From Scatophagus argus (taxonomy: Eukaryota > Chordata > Actinopteri > Scatophagidae): a stretch of 64,000 nucleotides of DNA. Within the stretch, counting starts at the first letter, position 1, and the number at the start of each line of letters is the position of its first letter. Of this stretch, positions 13,101 through 25,150 are shown piece after piece. The position numbers and the translations under genes were made by a program. Location: positions 13,315,872-13,379,871 of the forward strand of contig NC_058499.1 in NCBI RefSeq assembly GCF_020382885.2, written 5' to 3'. The notes beneath the pieces are model-generated. The model was given only the letters and a program-made list of their open reading frames with translations, did not search any database and was not told where the DNA came from.

Positions 13101-16100
13101 GGCTCAGTGGGGCAAAATAAAGCCCAGAGACAGACACAGTGTGTAAAAGGATGGAAGGATTACGTTTCCTCATCACTGGGGTTACATTATGCTAAATACA
13201 GCAGCGATTTGCATTTTCCATTTTACTGTCATCTTCAGTCTGTGTCACTCTTCTTCCCATTTCTCTCCCCCCCCCCCCCCCCCCCCCCCACTGTGCCCTC
13301 CAGCTTTCTCATGCGAGGCTGGAGAGTTCCTGGAGATGTCGGCTCAGGAGTGTACCCAGTGTGCAGCAGGAAGCTACTCCCTCGGCAGTGGCGTTCGCTT
13401 TGACCAGTGGGATTCCATGCCTGCTGGATTCAGTAGCCTGGCAACCTCGCTGGAGAACAGTCCCCACGGAGATGACAGGCTCACCTGCAACAGGTCTGTG
13501 AACGTGACGCAAGGAAAACTGAAAGCCAGATTTGAAGTGTAAAATTCATTTTGTATCCTTTTCCTTGCAGCTCTTCCTGGGTGCCTCAAGGAAACTATCT
13601 GGAGTCCAACAGGGATGAATGTACGGTCTCTCTCATCTATGCTGTCCATCTGAAGAAACAGGGCTCTGTCATCTTCGAGTACCAGTATCCAGACAACAAC
13701 CTGCTGTTTGAGTTCTTTGTGAGCTTCAAATATTCATTAGCTTTTGTCCTTTCACCTCTGTCTATCGACCTGTCTATTTATTTCTATTTTTTTTATATTT
13801 ATTGAACACTGGGGAGAGTACTCCAGTGCTTCTTTTGTAGAATCTGAAGCAATTCACTGATCATAAATGCTCTAAAAACATAACAGACACAATGCCTGCA
13901 TGCGTCCTAATGCTAATAATCCTAACAGACAACATAGTTTTATGTTTGTCTTACAACAGATGCTATATATAAATGAAGAGGTAACACATTTTAGGCAGTT
14001 CCTCTGTGAGACTTTTTTGTATTTAAGATTCTGTTAATAGGCCTTTTTCAAAGCAGGCGCACACTGACATGCCACACGAGGAAAAGCAATAACATTACAA
14101 ACTCTGCATTTCATTTAGGTGACATGACTCTGTGGAACAGTTGCATTGAACAGAGCCATAATTAACATTATTAGTTGCACCTGTGCTTTTGCCAAATCAA
14201 ATGATTTAATTAGTGTTGAATTGAAGGCGAGTGTGCTAAAAAGATTAAGATTTAAAATAAAGCCAAATGTTGGTAAACTCAGGTCATTTTAGATTTTTAT
14301 CACATTCATTTTCATTATGTTTAATTCAGCTGCCCCCACAAACAAACATCCAGATTCTGTCTAAAAAAATCACTGCAGTATTTTGTTCTGTCGATTATAA
14401 ACCACAATAATTATATAATTCTAAAACATTAGGCTACCTACTAAAAAGAGGTGAGAGTTAACACTTATAATTTGTGTGTTTTCTAGATCCAGAATGACCA
14501 GTGCCAGGAGATGGATCAGTCTGCTGAAACGAAGTGGCTCAAGCTTAGTAATCAGGGCGAATGGGCAACTCATACGGTCAGTGTTTCATGCCCTGAGATG
14601 AAGAGTAGCTGCTGAAGAAAGATCTTTTGCAGCTGGCCTTGGTCTTATAAAATAAATGTGCTGAACTCGGGCTGGGCAGCATAAAATGGGTGGATACACA
14701 CAGAGGGTGGCTTGCATCAGTTTGTTTTTGTCTCCAGTATTTTTCCAGGCACACCGCAAAATCCTATATAGTTGTAATGAGGGAGGAGTGCTAATATAGT
14801 AGAGTATCTTCTAAAGAGCATAAAATATGTATTTTAAAGTGGTGCTGGTTTCAGCCATCTGCATTGAGTTTGATGGGTCCAAAACAATGTTTCTAGAGTG
14901 TAAGATTAATCAACGGAAGTTTAGTTATTCAGTCTGCAGAGTAGCTGACATGCTGTCTACATCACACAAATTAATGTTGATGGTTAAGTTTGATTATCCC
15001 AATGATGCACCTTGAATTAATAAATGAAAACTTTTGAAGTGGAACATATTAATTCAGTCACTCACACAATGCTCAGTTTTCACATTCTTCCATGCATTAA
15101 ATCAGCGTGCATATAAAGTTATTGCTTAAGATGTATGTGACTTTCATTTCACATTTTTCAGGGTTTATGCTTCTTTTCCATTTTAATGAAATGGCCTTTT
15201 GCAGGCATGGCTCAGTGCTTGTATTTTGGACTCATCTCTTAAAGTAATTTAAAGATGCCATATCTCATTAATTGAAGCTACATAAAGCAAACCCAGACTT
15301 TTTTTTTCTCTTAAGCTGTGTCATGAACAGGGCGAGCGTAGTAGTTGAGTGATAACACATGAAATTGTGTGTATTCTAGGTGAGCCTGAAGTCTGGCACC
15401 AACATCCTATACTGGAGGACAGGTGGAGTCCTGATGGGGACCAAAGTGGTGAAGCCTGTTCTGCTGAAAAACATTCAAATAGAAGGTCGGGAACAACTTT
15501 CTGTCTCTTTTTTTCAGTCCTTCTGTAGTTACGCTACACACAAATGACACGCAAATTAAATATTCAGTTTCCTTTTTTGTTTGTGTCATTACCTTCCACC
15601 AGGAGTTGCTTACACATCAGAGTGTTTCCCATGTAAGCCGGGGACATTCAGCCACGTTCCAGGCTCCTCCACGTGTGCTCCCTGTCCTCGAGACACCTAC
15701 TCCGGCCACGGGGCCAGCTCCTGCACCCCCTGCAACACCACCACTCAGTATGCAGGTACGAGCACACGGACACACAGAAAAAGATGTGCACGTATGTAGC
15801 ATTGGTATGCTGACTCTCTGGAACGACATGATGAAACTGCAGTGCAGCACTCAGTGTTGCTTAATTGTTGTTATCAGTGCTGCACACAGAATCACACGGC
15901 ACAGTCGAAGGATAGAAAGAGAGCTTGTCCTATTTTCAGCCGCATTAGTCAAACTTGAGAAGAAGAAACATGCTGGTTTGTTCAGTGTGGCTTGAGGCTT
16001 GTGTAAAAGAGGAGCAGATTTTTGCAGACAAAAATGTAGCAAGTTCTCTGCTGCTTTAGTATTTTCGTTATCCAAATTTTACAGATTTATTGTTTAATAT

Positions 16101-19100
16101 GTTTTTTCAGAGGATAAAAGTAATATGCTCCATCATCTATTTTAGTATTTTTCTCAACAAAGATTAACCTGAATACATTTCCACATGAAAACTGGTCAGT
16201 GTACTACTGAATTACTAAAAATCTGTCTGAATGACCTGACAGCCTTTGTCTATTTGTGATATTTTAATGAAATTAAATAGCCTAATGAAGTGGTTTTTTT
16301 CCTCTGTAATTTACTTTCGATGCTGTGAGTGCATGTCCTGTTTAGTAAAGTCCCAGAGAAGTGACTGTGAGAAGGCTATTCAGAACATAGTACATATTTA
16401 ATTCAGTACACTGCTTCATGCATATTGAATAACCCCTGTGTTTACTGCCATGTTTTAAGCAAGTCTCCAAAATGGCCCTATTTATGATCACATTGTTCTG
16501 TTTAATATTCTATGATTTCCCATTCTTTCACTTGCATTCTTGTGTTTTAATAACTTAGCTTGATGTCCTTAATGTGTAATGCTTAGCAAAAGGGTGTTAT
16601 TCATTGGCGTATTTGTATTTGTGGGGTTTTGGGTATTTTCTGAAATTTATTCTGCAGTTGGGTTTTTAAAATGACAGTTGTATTTTGTATTATTGTGGCT
16701 AATGTACGTTTTGCCATATCATAACACTTGTTTCCAAGCTGAGGGATCTGCTGTGTGTAAGGACAGACCTCCGTGTTCCAGGAAGGACTATTTCCAGATC
16801 CACACAGCATGTGACCATGAGGGCAAGGTGACAGAAGCCTCTAGATTTAAACACCCTGAAAAGACACATTCCCACCCACCCATTCATAGTTTCTGTCCTG
16901 TTCCATCACCTTCTGTCTCTTTGTAATTTCAGACACGGGTCATGTATAAATGGATTGAACCTAAGATCTGCCTGGAGGGTGTGGCTGGAGCTGAGACGTT
17001 GCCTCCAAGTGGGGATCGAGAGCCCTGCCCGCCCTGTAACCCTGGTTTCTATAACAATGACACAGCCACCTGCTCACCATGCCCACCCGGAACTTATTCT
17101 GATGGAATAAAACGTACTTAGAGCTCTGCTGATTTGTGGTGTATTCCTCACTGCCATTTTTCTTCATTTACTTTTTGTTTTCTACTTTGTGGTTTCCTTA
17201 CGATGTGTTTTAATATGCTTTTCTTGCAGCATGTAAGCAGTGTCCTGCAGGCACTGAGCCCACCTTGGGTTATGAGTATAAATGGTGGAATGTTCTTCCT
17301 TCAAACATGAAGACCTCCTGTTTCAATGTGGGAAACTCCAAATGTGACAGTATGAATGGTGGGTGTTTGCATATATCTCTGTGGCCAGTAGTAGTTCTCT
17401 TATCTAGGTCTCTCATACAGGGGAAGTATGCTTCTCTTAAGGATCAACATTCTCAGAAATAAGCTTATTCGCTTTCTCGCCTAAAGTAAAATGAGAAGAT
17501 CGATATGACTCTCGTGTTTGTACAGTGAATATAAAGCTTAAGCCACAAAATGGTTAGCTTAGCTTAACACACTGACTAGAAGGAGGATAAAACAGGTACC
17601 CAGTCAGCCAAGACCTCTAAAGCACACTTATTAACATGTTGTAGTGCATCTCGGACTGGGCGTTGTGTTGATCACATTTGCGTTTATTTAATTTTTGCAC
17701 AGCACCCTATCTTTTTTTGGAATCAGTGCTGTAGATTAACCAGAGTTAATCCAGTCAATATTACTCGAATGTATATATTTCTTGAAATAGTAGAGTAATA
17801 TGTATTTGTCCCAACCTTTAGGCTGGGAAGTGGCTGGTGATCATATCCAGAGTGGAGCAGGAAGCTCAGACAATGACTACCTCATCCTCAACATCCATGT
17901 TCCTGGCTTCAAGTAAGTACAGCCATGTTGTGTTTTTCAGTCTCCATCTCTGTTGTCACGGTTTCTTTTTGCCATGACTAATTCCACTCTGCTCTGTCTG
18001 CATCTGCCATCAGGCTCCCTACGTCTGTGTCAAGCCATTCTGGGACAGAGTTTGGTCGCATCACATTTGAATTTGAAACCTTGTGCACAGCTGACTGCGA
18101 GCTCTACTTCATGATGGTGAGAACAGTTCCTGACAAATGTTTGCTGCTACATGTAGCATTATTATTAAAGAGGCAAGGTGAATGAAGTGAATATTTTGTT
18201 AGGATGTGAACAGGAAGAGTACTACGGTGGTGGAGTCATGGGAGAGAACGAAAACAAGACAGTCCTACACACACGTTATGACAAAGAATGCCTCGGTTTC
18301 CTACACATGGGCTTTCCAGAGGACTAATCAACCTTCGGATGTAAGTATGACTTAACTACTTTCACGTTAAGCATTTGGGAAAATGTTTGTTTTTGTACCT
18401 ATTAGCAGCACACTCATTGAATTGAGCCATGATTTACTCTGAACCCGTTTGTTCCTACCTACCAGGTACGTAAGAGGGTCAGTGACGTGGCCCGAATCTA
18501 CTCCATCTTAGTGAGTAACGCTGTTGATGGGGTGTCCTCTGGGTGCCGGGCTTGTGCCCTCAGTACCCAACTCTCCAGCTCTACATGTGTGCCGTGCCCA
18601 GCTGGACATTACATAGACACCCACACCAGCCAGTGCACAGAGTGTCCACCTAACACGTACCTCGTCTCTCACGCCACGCCGGGCCCAGACGCCTGCAAAC
18701 CCTGTGGACCAGCCAGCATGAGCGACAAGGTTTGTTTTTCTGAAACTTATTTTGTATTACCTGTATGATGCGACAGTGTACCAGTTTTTGTGTGTGAGTG
18801 TATTATTTTTTTACTTCTCCAGGATCACAGTTTTTGCTTCAGTGACTGCCACTTCGCCCACACAGAGGGCAACGTCTCTCTGACTTTTGACTTCAGCCTC
18901 CTTGGGTCTGTGGGATTGCTGATGAATGGTCCAAGCTTTACCTCCAAAGGAACCAAGTACTTCCACCAGTTCAATGTCAGCCTGTGTGGAGGACAGGTGT
19001 GAAGAGATGAAAACACACACACACAGGCAAAAAGTCTCTTTAAAAGTTTATGTGTCTGAATTCAATGTCCTTGCTATTCGCTCTTTTTCTTCATTTAATG

Positions 19101-21362
19101 GTCAGATGGCAGTATGCACAGACAATGTAACGGACCTATCCATCACTGACTCCCAGAGAGAGAAAGGAGAAGGAACCAGTGCTGTCAAGACCTTCATCTG
19201 TCAGTCAACAATAATCCCAGCCAGTGGACGAGGTTTTCACACAGCACTTTCCTCGCAGTCCATTAACCTGGCTGACACATTCCTTGGTTCGTGAACGTAA
19301 GATGCATACTGTGGTGGTATAGAGAGCTGCATTTAGTATGTTGTGCACTGCTGTCATTTCTTTCAGAATGGAGAGCGAAGATATGCTGACATTAAGTGGT
19401 CTTGTCATGTTTGTCTTTTTCACGTTTCAGAAGAGAGAAAATCAAAGACATGTTAAATCAGTCTTTCTTCATTTGTGGTTAACAGGCGTGACAGTAGATA
19501 ATACACTTGATGGAATAAGGGCAAGACCAGAGCTGTACCCCCAGACCTCCAAGAAAGTTCCTGATGTCAACTTCTACTACAGGTACCTCTGTTATTTCTA
19601 ATGTTTTTTTTTTTTTAAATTGTCATAACATGTAGTGTTCTAAGATTCTGTGTTGCTTTCTGTGTTGGTAAGGTCCTTGGAGGCAACCTCATCTTGTGAT
19701 TCTGGTCGGAGTGCAGTGGTGACTCTTCGCTGTAACCCAGAGACAAGCACTAAAGGAGATCTCTCAGTTCCCAGGTACTACAATCTCTGTCACTTTTTCT
19801 CTGGTTGTCTGCCTTAAATCCCATGTAACCTTTCATCTATGCTGTGATGTATAGTCTCGGTGACAGCTTGTGTTTGCCTATCACAGTCAGTGCCCTGCAG
19901 GAACATGTGATGGCTGCACCTTTCATTTCTTATGGGAGAGCTCAGGAGCTTGTCCTACATGCACAGAGAGAGATTACCATCAGATAGAGGGGGCTTGCAA
20001 GGGAGGACAGCAGGTGAGTGTGCACGCACAGATATTCAGTAAGTACCAGGACACATCAGATTTGAAATGAAATGGTTTGCCGACTGTCAGCTTTAATCTG
20101 AGGGTGTTTACACCCACATCCCATGGACTGTGTAGACATTATAGCCCCCAAGGATGCAAATGGCTTTAAAGCTGAGAGTCAGCTCTTTAACAGTCTTTGT
20201 TTCACTTGAAATGCAGAGTGAAGCCAATAGCATTAAAATCACTCCACTGTCCACATGCTTACAAAGTGCAGCTTTCATGGTGTGTTCTGGCTTTGTCACA
20301 TTCTTATATAATGTTGCATATGTGTGTGTTCATCCTCAGGAGCTGCTATATGTGTGGACTGAGCCAAAGCTGTGTATCGGAGGCGTGACCTTGCCTGAAA
20401 AGAAAACACTGCCATGTGAGGGCGTGGAGTTCTGGGTACGGCTCGGTGCAGGGCTGGGAGCTTTCACTGCAGTGCTGCTTGTCTCTCTCACCTGCTACTT
20501 CTGGAAGAAGAACAAAAGGTATACATCCCTCATTTCTTTCTGCATACTTTTTTCCCCTCTCCATCTCCTTCCTTATTTCTTAGCTGTTTTTTTTCCTTCA
20601 CCTCTCCTTTGCGTCATTCCTCTATGGCCTCTTCATCCTTCCTTGTCTTTTTTTCTTCTTTTCCTCTCTTCTTCCTCTTTCCTTTCAGTTCCACTTTTCT
20701 TTCCTCCTTGCTCCCTTGTCTTCCTCATCACCCTTCAGTCCCTATTTTTGTGTTCCTGCTCCTGTGTTTCTCTTTTCTTCTCTATTTCCTATCACTTTCT
20801 GTTTTTTTCTTTCCTTTCCTTTTTTCATTTTCCTTCTCTAACCAGCGTTCTATTCTTTCCTACTTTTTATCTCTTCCTCAACCTGAAACTCCAGTTGTTT
20901 AATCCGTTTCCTCCTGCCATTCTTTCTGTGTTACAGCACAGTTTTTGTCAATATTCTTGTGGACAACATCATTCCTCTTCTGTTTTTTTTTATTCTTACA
21001 GTATTGATTCTTTCTCTTGTCTCTTTGCTAGGTTGGAGTACAAGTACTCCCGCTTGGTGATGTCTGCCAATAAGGAGTGTGAGATGCCAGGAGCTGACAG
21101 CTGCGCTGTGATGGAGGGAGAGAACGAGGGAGACATGGAGGATGAAGTTGTATACACAAAACCTTCTCTACTTGGCAAACTCAAAGCCATAGCATCCAAA
21201 GTGAGTCACAGCACAATTTCACTTTTACAGTAAGAAAATCTAAAAAATGGTAAAAGGCTGTTGCAAAATGAATGTGTTTGATTTTGATTTCAGGGAAATG
21301 GAGAGAACTTTGAACATGTACAGCTGAACTCATCTCACTCGAAAGCGTTGGTATGGAGCTAG
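10091..21362 (+). CDS. elapor2: elapor2 (kiaa1324l, EIG121-like), complete 22-exon coding region
   Basis: Type I membrane protein of the EIG121/ELAPOR family, linked to endosome-lysosome and autophagy functions. Exons: 10091-10186, 11664-11784, 13304-13493, 13571-13718, 14487-14576, 15380-15485, 15603-15755, 16739-16827, 16933-17113, 17230-17358, 17822-17912, 18014-18116, 18203-18340, 18466-18729, 18823-18996, 19106-19286, 19486-19582, 19673-19774, 19887-20013, 20340-20518, 21032-21200, 21294-21362. All have GT-AG borders and phases close exactly, giving 2997 bp or 998 residues (human about 1029). Visible parts: signal peptide 1-25; family hallmark [21 protein letters not shown] from about residue 34 (quoted in part); several Cys-rich CPPG/CPAG-type repeats; by family an MRH-like lectin fold in the C-terminal ectodomain; TM about 895-915 followed by a KKNKR stop-transfer; an acidic tail of about 83 residues. 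The ectodomain resembles ELAPOR2 more than ELAPOR1, and grm3 next door supports that. Junctions were read by eye. Confidence 0.95.
10187..13303 (+). other. elapor2 introns 1 and 2 (around exon 2)
   Basis: Apart from exon 2 at 11664-11784 this stretch looks intronic. Intron 1 (10187-11663) and intron 2 (11785-13303) contain no convincing coding exon. Intron 2 ends in an uninterrupted run of 23 C (13267-13289) just before the exon 3 acceptor. Confidence 0.7.
13267..13289 (+). repeat. C23 homopolymer in the intron 2 acceptor tract
   Basis: Twenty-three consecutive C residues, ending 14 bases before the first base of elapor2 exon 3. They take the place of a normal mixed pyrimidine tract. Such a tract is length-unstable and its complement is a pure G run. 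Confidence 0.95.
17447..17655 (+). repeat. Single arm of the same foldback repeat, in elapor2 intron 10
   Basis: Contains AAGCTTATTCGCTTTCTCGC, ATGAGAAGATCGATATGAC and GGTTAGCTTAGCTTAACAC, which align with the left arm of the 49.02 kb element and with the teleost repeat consensus as I recall it. Confidence 0.6.
20340..21362 (+). CDS. elapor2: elapor2 exons 20-22: membrane helix and cytoplasmic tail
   Basis: Exon 20 (20340-20518) encodes the last Cys-containing ectodomain stretch, the transmembrane helix ([20 protein letters not shown]) and a basic KKNKR anchor. Exon 21 (21032-21200) encodes [10 protein letters not shown], which contains a YxxPhi-type motif (YSRL), then an acidic segment and a PSLLGKL dileucine-like motif. 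Exon 22 (21294-21362) holds the last 22 codons and TAG. These sorting-type motifs fit endosome/lysosome trafficking by inference. Intron 20 (20519-21031) is 513 bp and has no stop codon in the reading frame; see findings. Confidence 0.9.
20525..20900 (+). repeat. Pyrimidine-rich tract in elapor2 intron 20
   Basis: Nearly all C and T (repeated TTTCCTCTTCC-like words) for about 375 bases. Because stop codons need purines, the strand is open in several frames. Confidence 0.85.
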
Positions 21363-22232
21363 AGAGGTGGTGAAGTGAGTGGGAGTGAGGTGGGCGGGGG
21401 GTGAAGATTGGACCCTCAAGAGACTTTCCACTGAACGACCCCTTTAACCAACCACCCCCTTTATGAGCTTTGGTACCTGGTATGCCAACTGTGTGCACAT
21501 ACACACATAAACACACACATCATGCACCTAGGGCCAGGTTCAGGGAAGTCCCACGAACACGGTGGCCTTAAAGCTTGGTACGACAGAGCCGTCCAACCCG
21601 AAGCATAGTACTGTGCAGGTGTGAGTGATAGACACTTCCTGGCTGTTAGAGGAGCTCAGGGTAAGACATGGACCTGTTTGATTGATGTTCTGTTTTTGTT
21701 TATATTATTATTGTCAGTCTGTGTGGCGTCTTAATATTTCTTTAGGCAGCCAGCAGTGTAATTTGCCATCAGAATCACTGTGGCGAGTGTGTGTCTCCAC
21801 AGACTGGTATATCCTACAAAGCTTCTATCTCATCTGTTTGTTCTGTTGCTTTGTTGAAATTATTGAAGTGAGAAGAAGTGTTCTGCTGACAAATTGAAAT
21901 TGAAGTTGTCACATGAGAAGAAGTGGGGTTGTGGTGTTGACTGGCCATGTATGTCAAATAAATTATTATGTATTTATGTACAAGTGGACCCAGACTGATT
22001 CATTTCCTTTGTCTGCTGATTCTTTTGAGAAATCCACTGACAAGCTTGGAGGTCTAAATGTGGCAAAATATATTTCAAGAAATATAAATAATAAATATAA
22101 ATTTGCTCTATCATTCAGACCCATTCATCAGTCCTGAAAATGCAAATGACTAAGCGCACTTTTGCTCCACTAATCAAAGTTAAATTGTTACATAAAGGGC
22201 CAATATTTTACAACATATTAGACTTGAATAAA
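21363..22232 (+). terminator. elapor2 3' UTR with candidate poly(A) signals
   Basis: Non-coding sequence after the TAG stop. Canonical AATAAA hexamers occur at 21957-21962 (about 595 nt after the stop) and 22227-22232. No coding exon of the elapor2 type follows. Which signal is used cannot be told from sequence. Confidence 0.5.
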
Positions 22233-25015
22233 GTGAATAAGATTTTTATCAGTAAGATAATTTCCCATAAGTACAATATTTCTTGTAGTGACAAATATTC
22301 ACTTACAGTAGCAGAGATTAAATTTTACTTTGATCACAAACATTTTCAATCTTGAGTTCTCTTTAAGGAAAGGGGTCAAGGTCTTCCTGTGGTCTGTCCT
22401 GTGGACATGATTATGCTGACCCAGCAGTCCAGCGTCATATTTGAGTTATTGATTTTTCCAGAATGTGAATGGTAGGTCACTTAAAACCACTTAGGTGAAG
22501 GATGTTAAAATAAGAAAATGGGGGGAAAAATATCACAATACTAATATTAATTTGGTGGGACATCATAGTGAGACCCTCTGAGACCTCGTAGTGCTCAGTA
22601 TTTTACTTGCCTTCAGTGGGCTCTCCAGAAGAGAACAGTGTAAAACAGAGATACTGCGAAAAAACTTTTTAAATTTTTCAATTTCATCTTAGATTTTAAT
22701 CACTTATTTTTGTTTTTGTGCTTTTACTTTTGATTCTTCAAGCACATATTTCTGGCAGAACACTTACTTCAGTAGAATTTGATTGCAGGATACTTTTATA
22801 CAGGTATTTTTTTTGTATTAATATTAAGATCTGAGAACTTCTTACACCACTGCTAGCCAGTTTAACACACCTGTTGCAGTGATGGAATTTCCTGGCTGTT
22901 TATCTTGTGCAAGAAGATTATTTATGTAATGACCTGTACCTACCACAAGAGGGCAATCATTGCTCGGCTACTAATAGAAGAGTTAAGCATCAACCTGTAG
23001 GCAGAGTGATTTAGCTTGAAATAAGAGACAGGAACATGTAGTACCTGCAGTATCTGCAATGTTTTCATGAACTGAATCAACAAGCTGACATCTACTTTTT
23101 GCAAAGAACTCACTCTAACACAGTGTGTCAGACTGCATTCCTTGTGTAATACAAAAAACTGTTGCCAGATGCTGCCCTAAATGTTCCCTTTTTTCTTTCA
23201 CCATGTTTATTTCTATCTTTTTAAATCTAAAATTTTTATTTCTCTCTTTTTTGTTTATATTTTCCTTCCTTGTTGGAGAGAGGGAGCCTACACACTGGAG
23301 TGCTTTGTCCTAAGGCGGGGAGCACTCCAGTAGATGGTTTAATTGGAGTGCCTTCACTTAGGGAACAGATTAGGCAGGAGTGTTAGAGACATCTTTCAGC
23401 ATATGCCAAACCAACACTATGAATAGAACCCGTGTGTGAAAGTGGTGGACAGGGGCAGTTAATGTTGCTGAAGAGACAAATCTATCCACGCTTGTGTTTA
23501 ACGTTTAGATTTCAGCTGAGATTTGTAGAGTCTAGTAGTTCACACTGAACTACTTTTTCTGAGCAGGACATACGAGACACAGAAGGACAAGCAGACAACA
23601 CCAACTGTTTCCTTGTTGTTATTTATTATGATGTCATCACAGCCTTATTATTGCACGTATCATAAACACGGAACTATTGCTTTTTGTGATCGATCAGTTC
23701 CACCGTTCAGCTTGAATTCAGCTTCATTTCATTGCAGAGATCCTGCCTTGTTTCAAAGCTCAGGGCCCTAGGACACATTTTGTTGTATAGCAGGGGGATA
23801 CAGCACAGAGACCTTTGTAGAGCACATGGCAGTTGGCAGAGGCTGAATAGAAAAACGATGTCCGTAGTGGATGGTTTGCTGTTTGAAAGGGATATTCATG
23901 AGTAAAGCCAATTAAGGAAGCCACAGAGAGTTAGTGGGTACATGAGATGATAAACTGAGTGTGCTGTAGCGAGAAAGGTGATGTATTGTCTTTACATCTG
24001 AATACTGTTTTCATTTTCCCATATGCTCTTCCACTGCCTTAACTAAGGTGCCCTTATCCCTTTTACAGCCTCCTCAAGGCTGCCTGGTTGGCATGTGCTG
24101 CAGTGGTCACCCAGATCTGAGTGCTTCAGTCTAAGTGTGGGCTATCAGTCTGTTGGTACGACTTTAGGTGGTCTTGGCTGAGACCGAATCGGCAGCAAGT
24201 TTCACACACAGAGGCGAAATGAGGCGGACCTGGTGGCAGGGAAAAAGGTCAGAAGGGTGAGGAGGATTAACAGAGAGAGGGTCAGAGAAAGAGTGTGAGA
24301 CTTCTATCAGAGACCGGTCCCCGAACTAAATGAGAGGAGAATCAGGGTTAAGTGCTCTGTTTGTGCGACTATTAAAAGCTGGGAGTAGAGTACTGGAGCT
24401 TGCTGAGCCAAATCCCACCGGTCACTGCCAATTTGAATCACAACCAGCACCCCGATTTTTCTCTCTCTATTCCTCTTCTTTTGCCCTCTCCTCACCCCTC
24501 CTCCCACCCTCCCCTTCATGCAGACAAATAGACATTCCGGCAGCGGATGTGGTGGTGGTTGTCCGTAGCAACCTGCCATGCAGGGTGCATCTTGTGGGAG
24601 CAGAACCACTGAGTGGATGGCTAAGCCTTCTGCTAACAAAGGCTGTGAATCTCTGAGATGCTTTGAGCTTCCATAGAGGCGCTGTGACTTCTGGGCTGTG
24701 GGAGTGCTTTACATAATCCAGCAGCAGCAGCTCCCCTCTGCTCTGCCACATCACTCTCTCCTCCTGCTCTCTGCACCTAACACACACACCCCAATGTAGG
24801 TCGGCTGTCTTGGCGCATCCTCTAAAATTCTTTCAATCTATCATTCAGTGTGATAATCATAGGATGCTGTCGGAGACCGGCTGCACAAGAACCGGTCAAG
24901 AGATGAATGTATCTACTATGTGAATTTTAACATGAAGAAGCTTGATTTGAAATATTTGTCTGGGGAAACAAATAAGTGATTCTGATCACATATTTTGTCA
25001 GAAATATCAAGTATA

Positions 25016-25150
25016 ACAGTCACACTTTATTTTAGACAGCATATTATAATACGTAACCATTTAAGACCAGTTTGTTAATAATTTACTATGATTCTAAATG
25101 CAATAAATTCTTGCATGACAGACCACTCTAAAATAAAATATGCTGTAACA
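25016..25150. repeat. Possible decayed MITE
   Basis: Ends read CACACTTTATTTTAGACAGC and, inverted, TCTAAAATAAAATATGCTGT. This resembles a known vertebrate element type that starts with ACACTTTATTTT. The match is partial. Confidence 0.3.

Noticed and set aside
20154..21233. 359-codon plus-strand open frame
   Set aside because: It is elapor2 exons 20 and 21 with intron 20 and part of intron 19 read through; splice sites and homology show the true structure. Kept only as a finding on the open intron.
24307..24787. Overlapping 100+ codon frames on both strands
   Set aside because: GC-richer patch with no homology; frames lack context.
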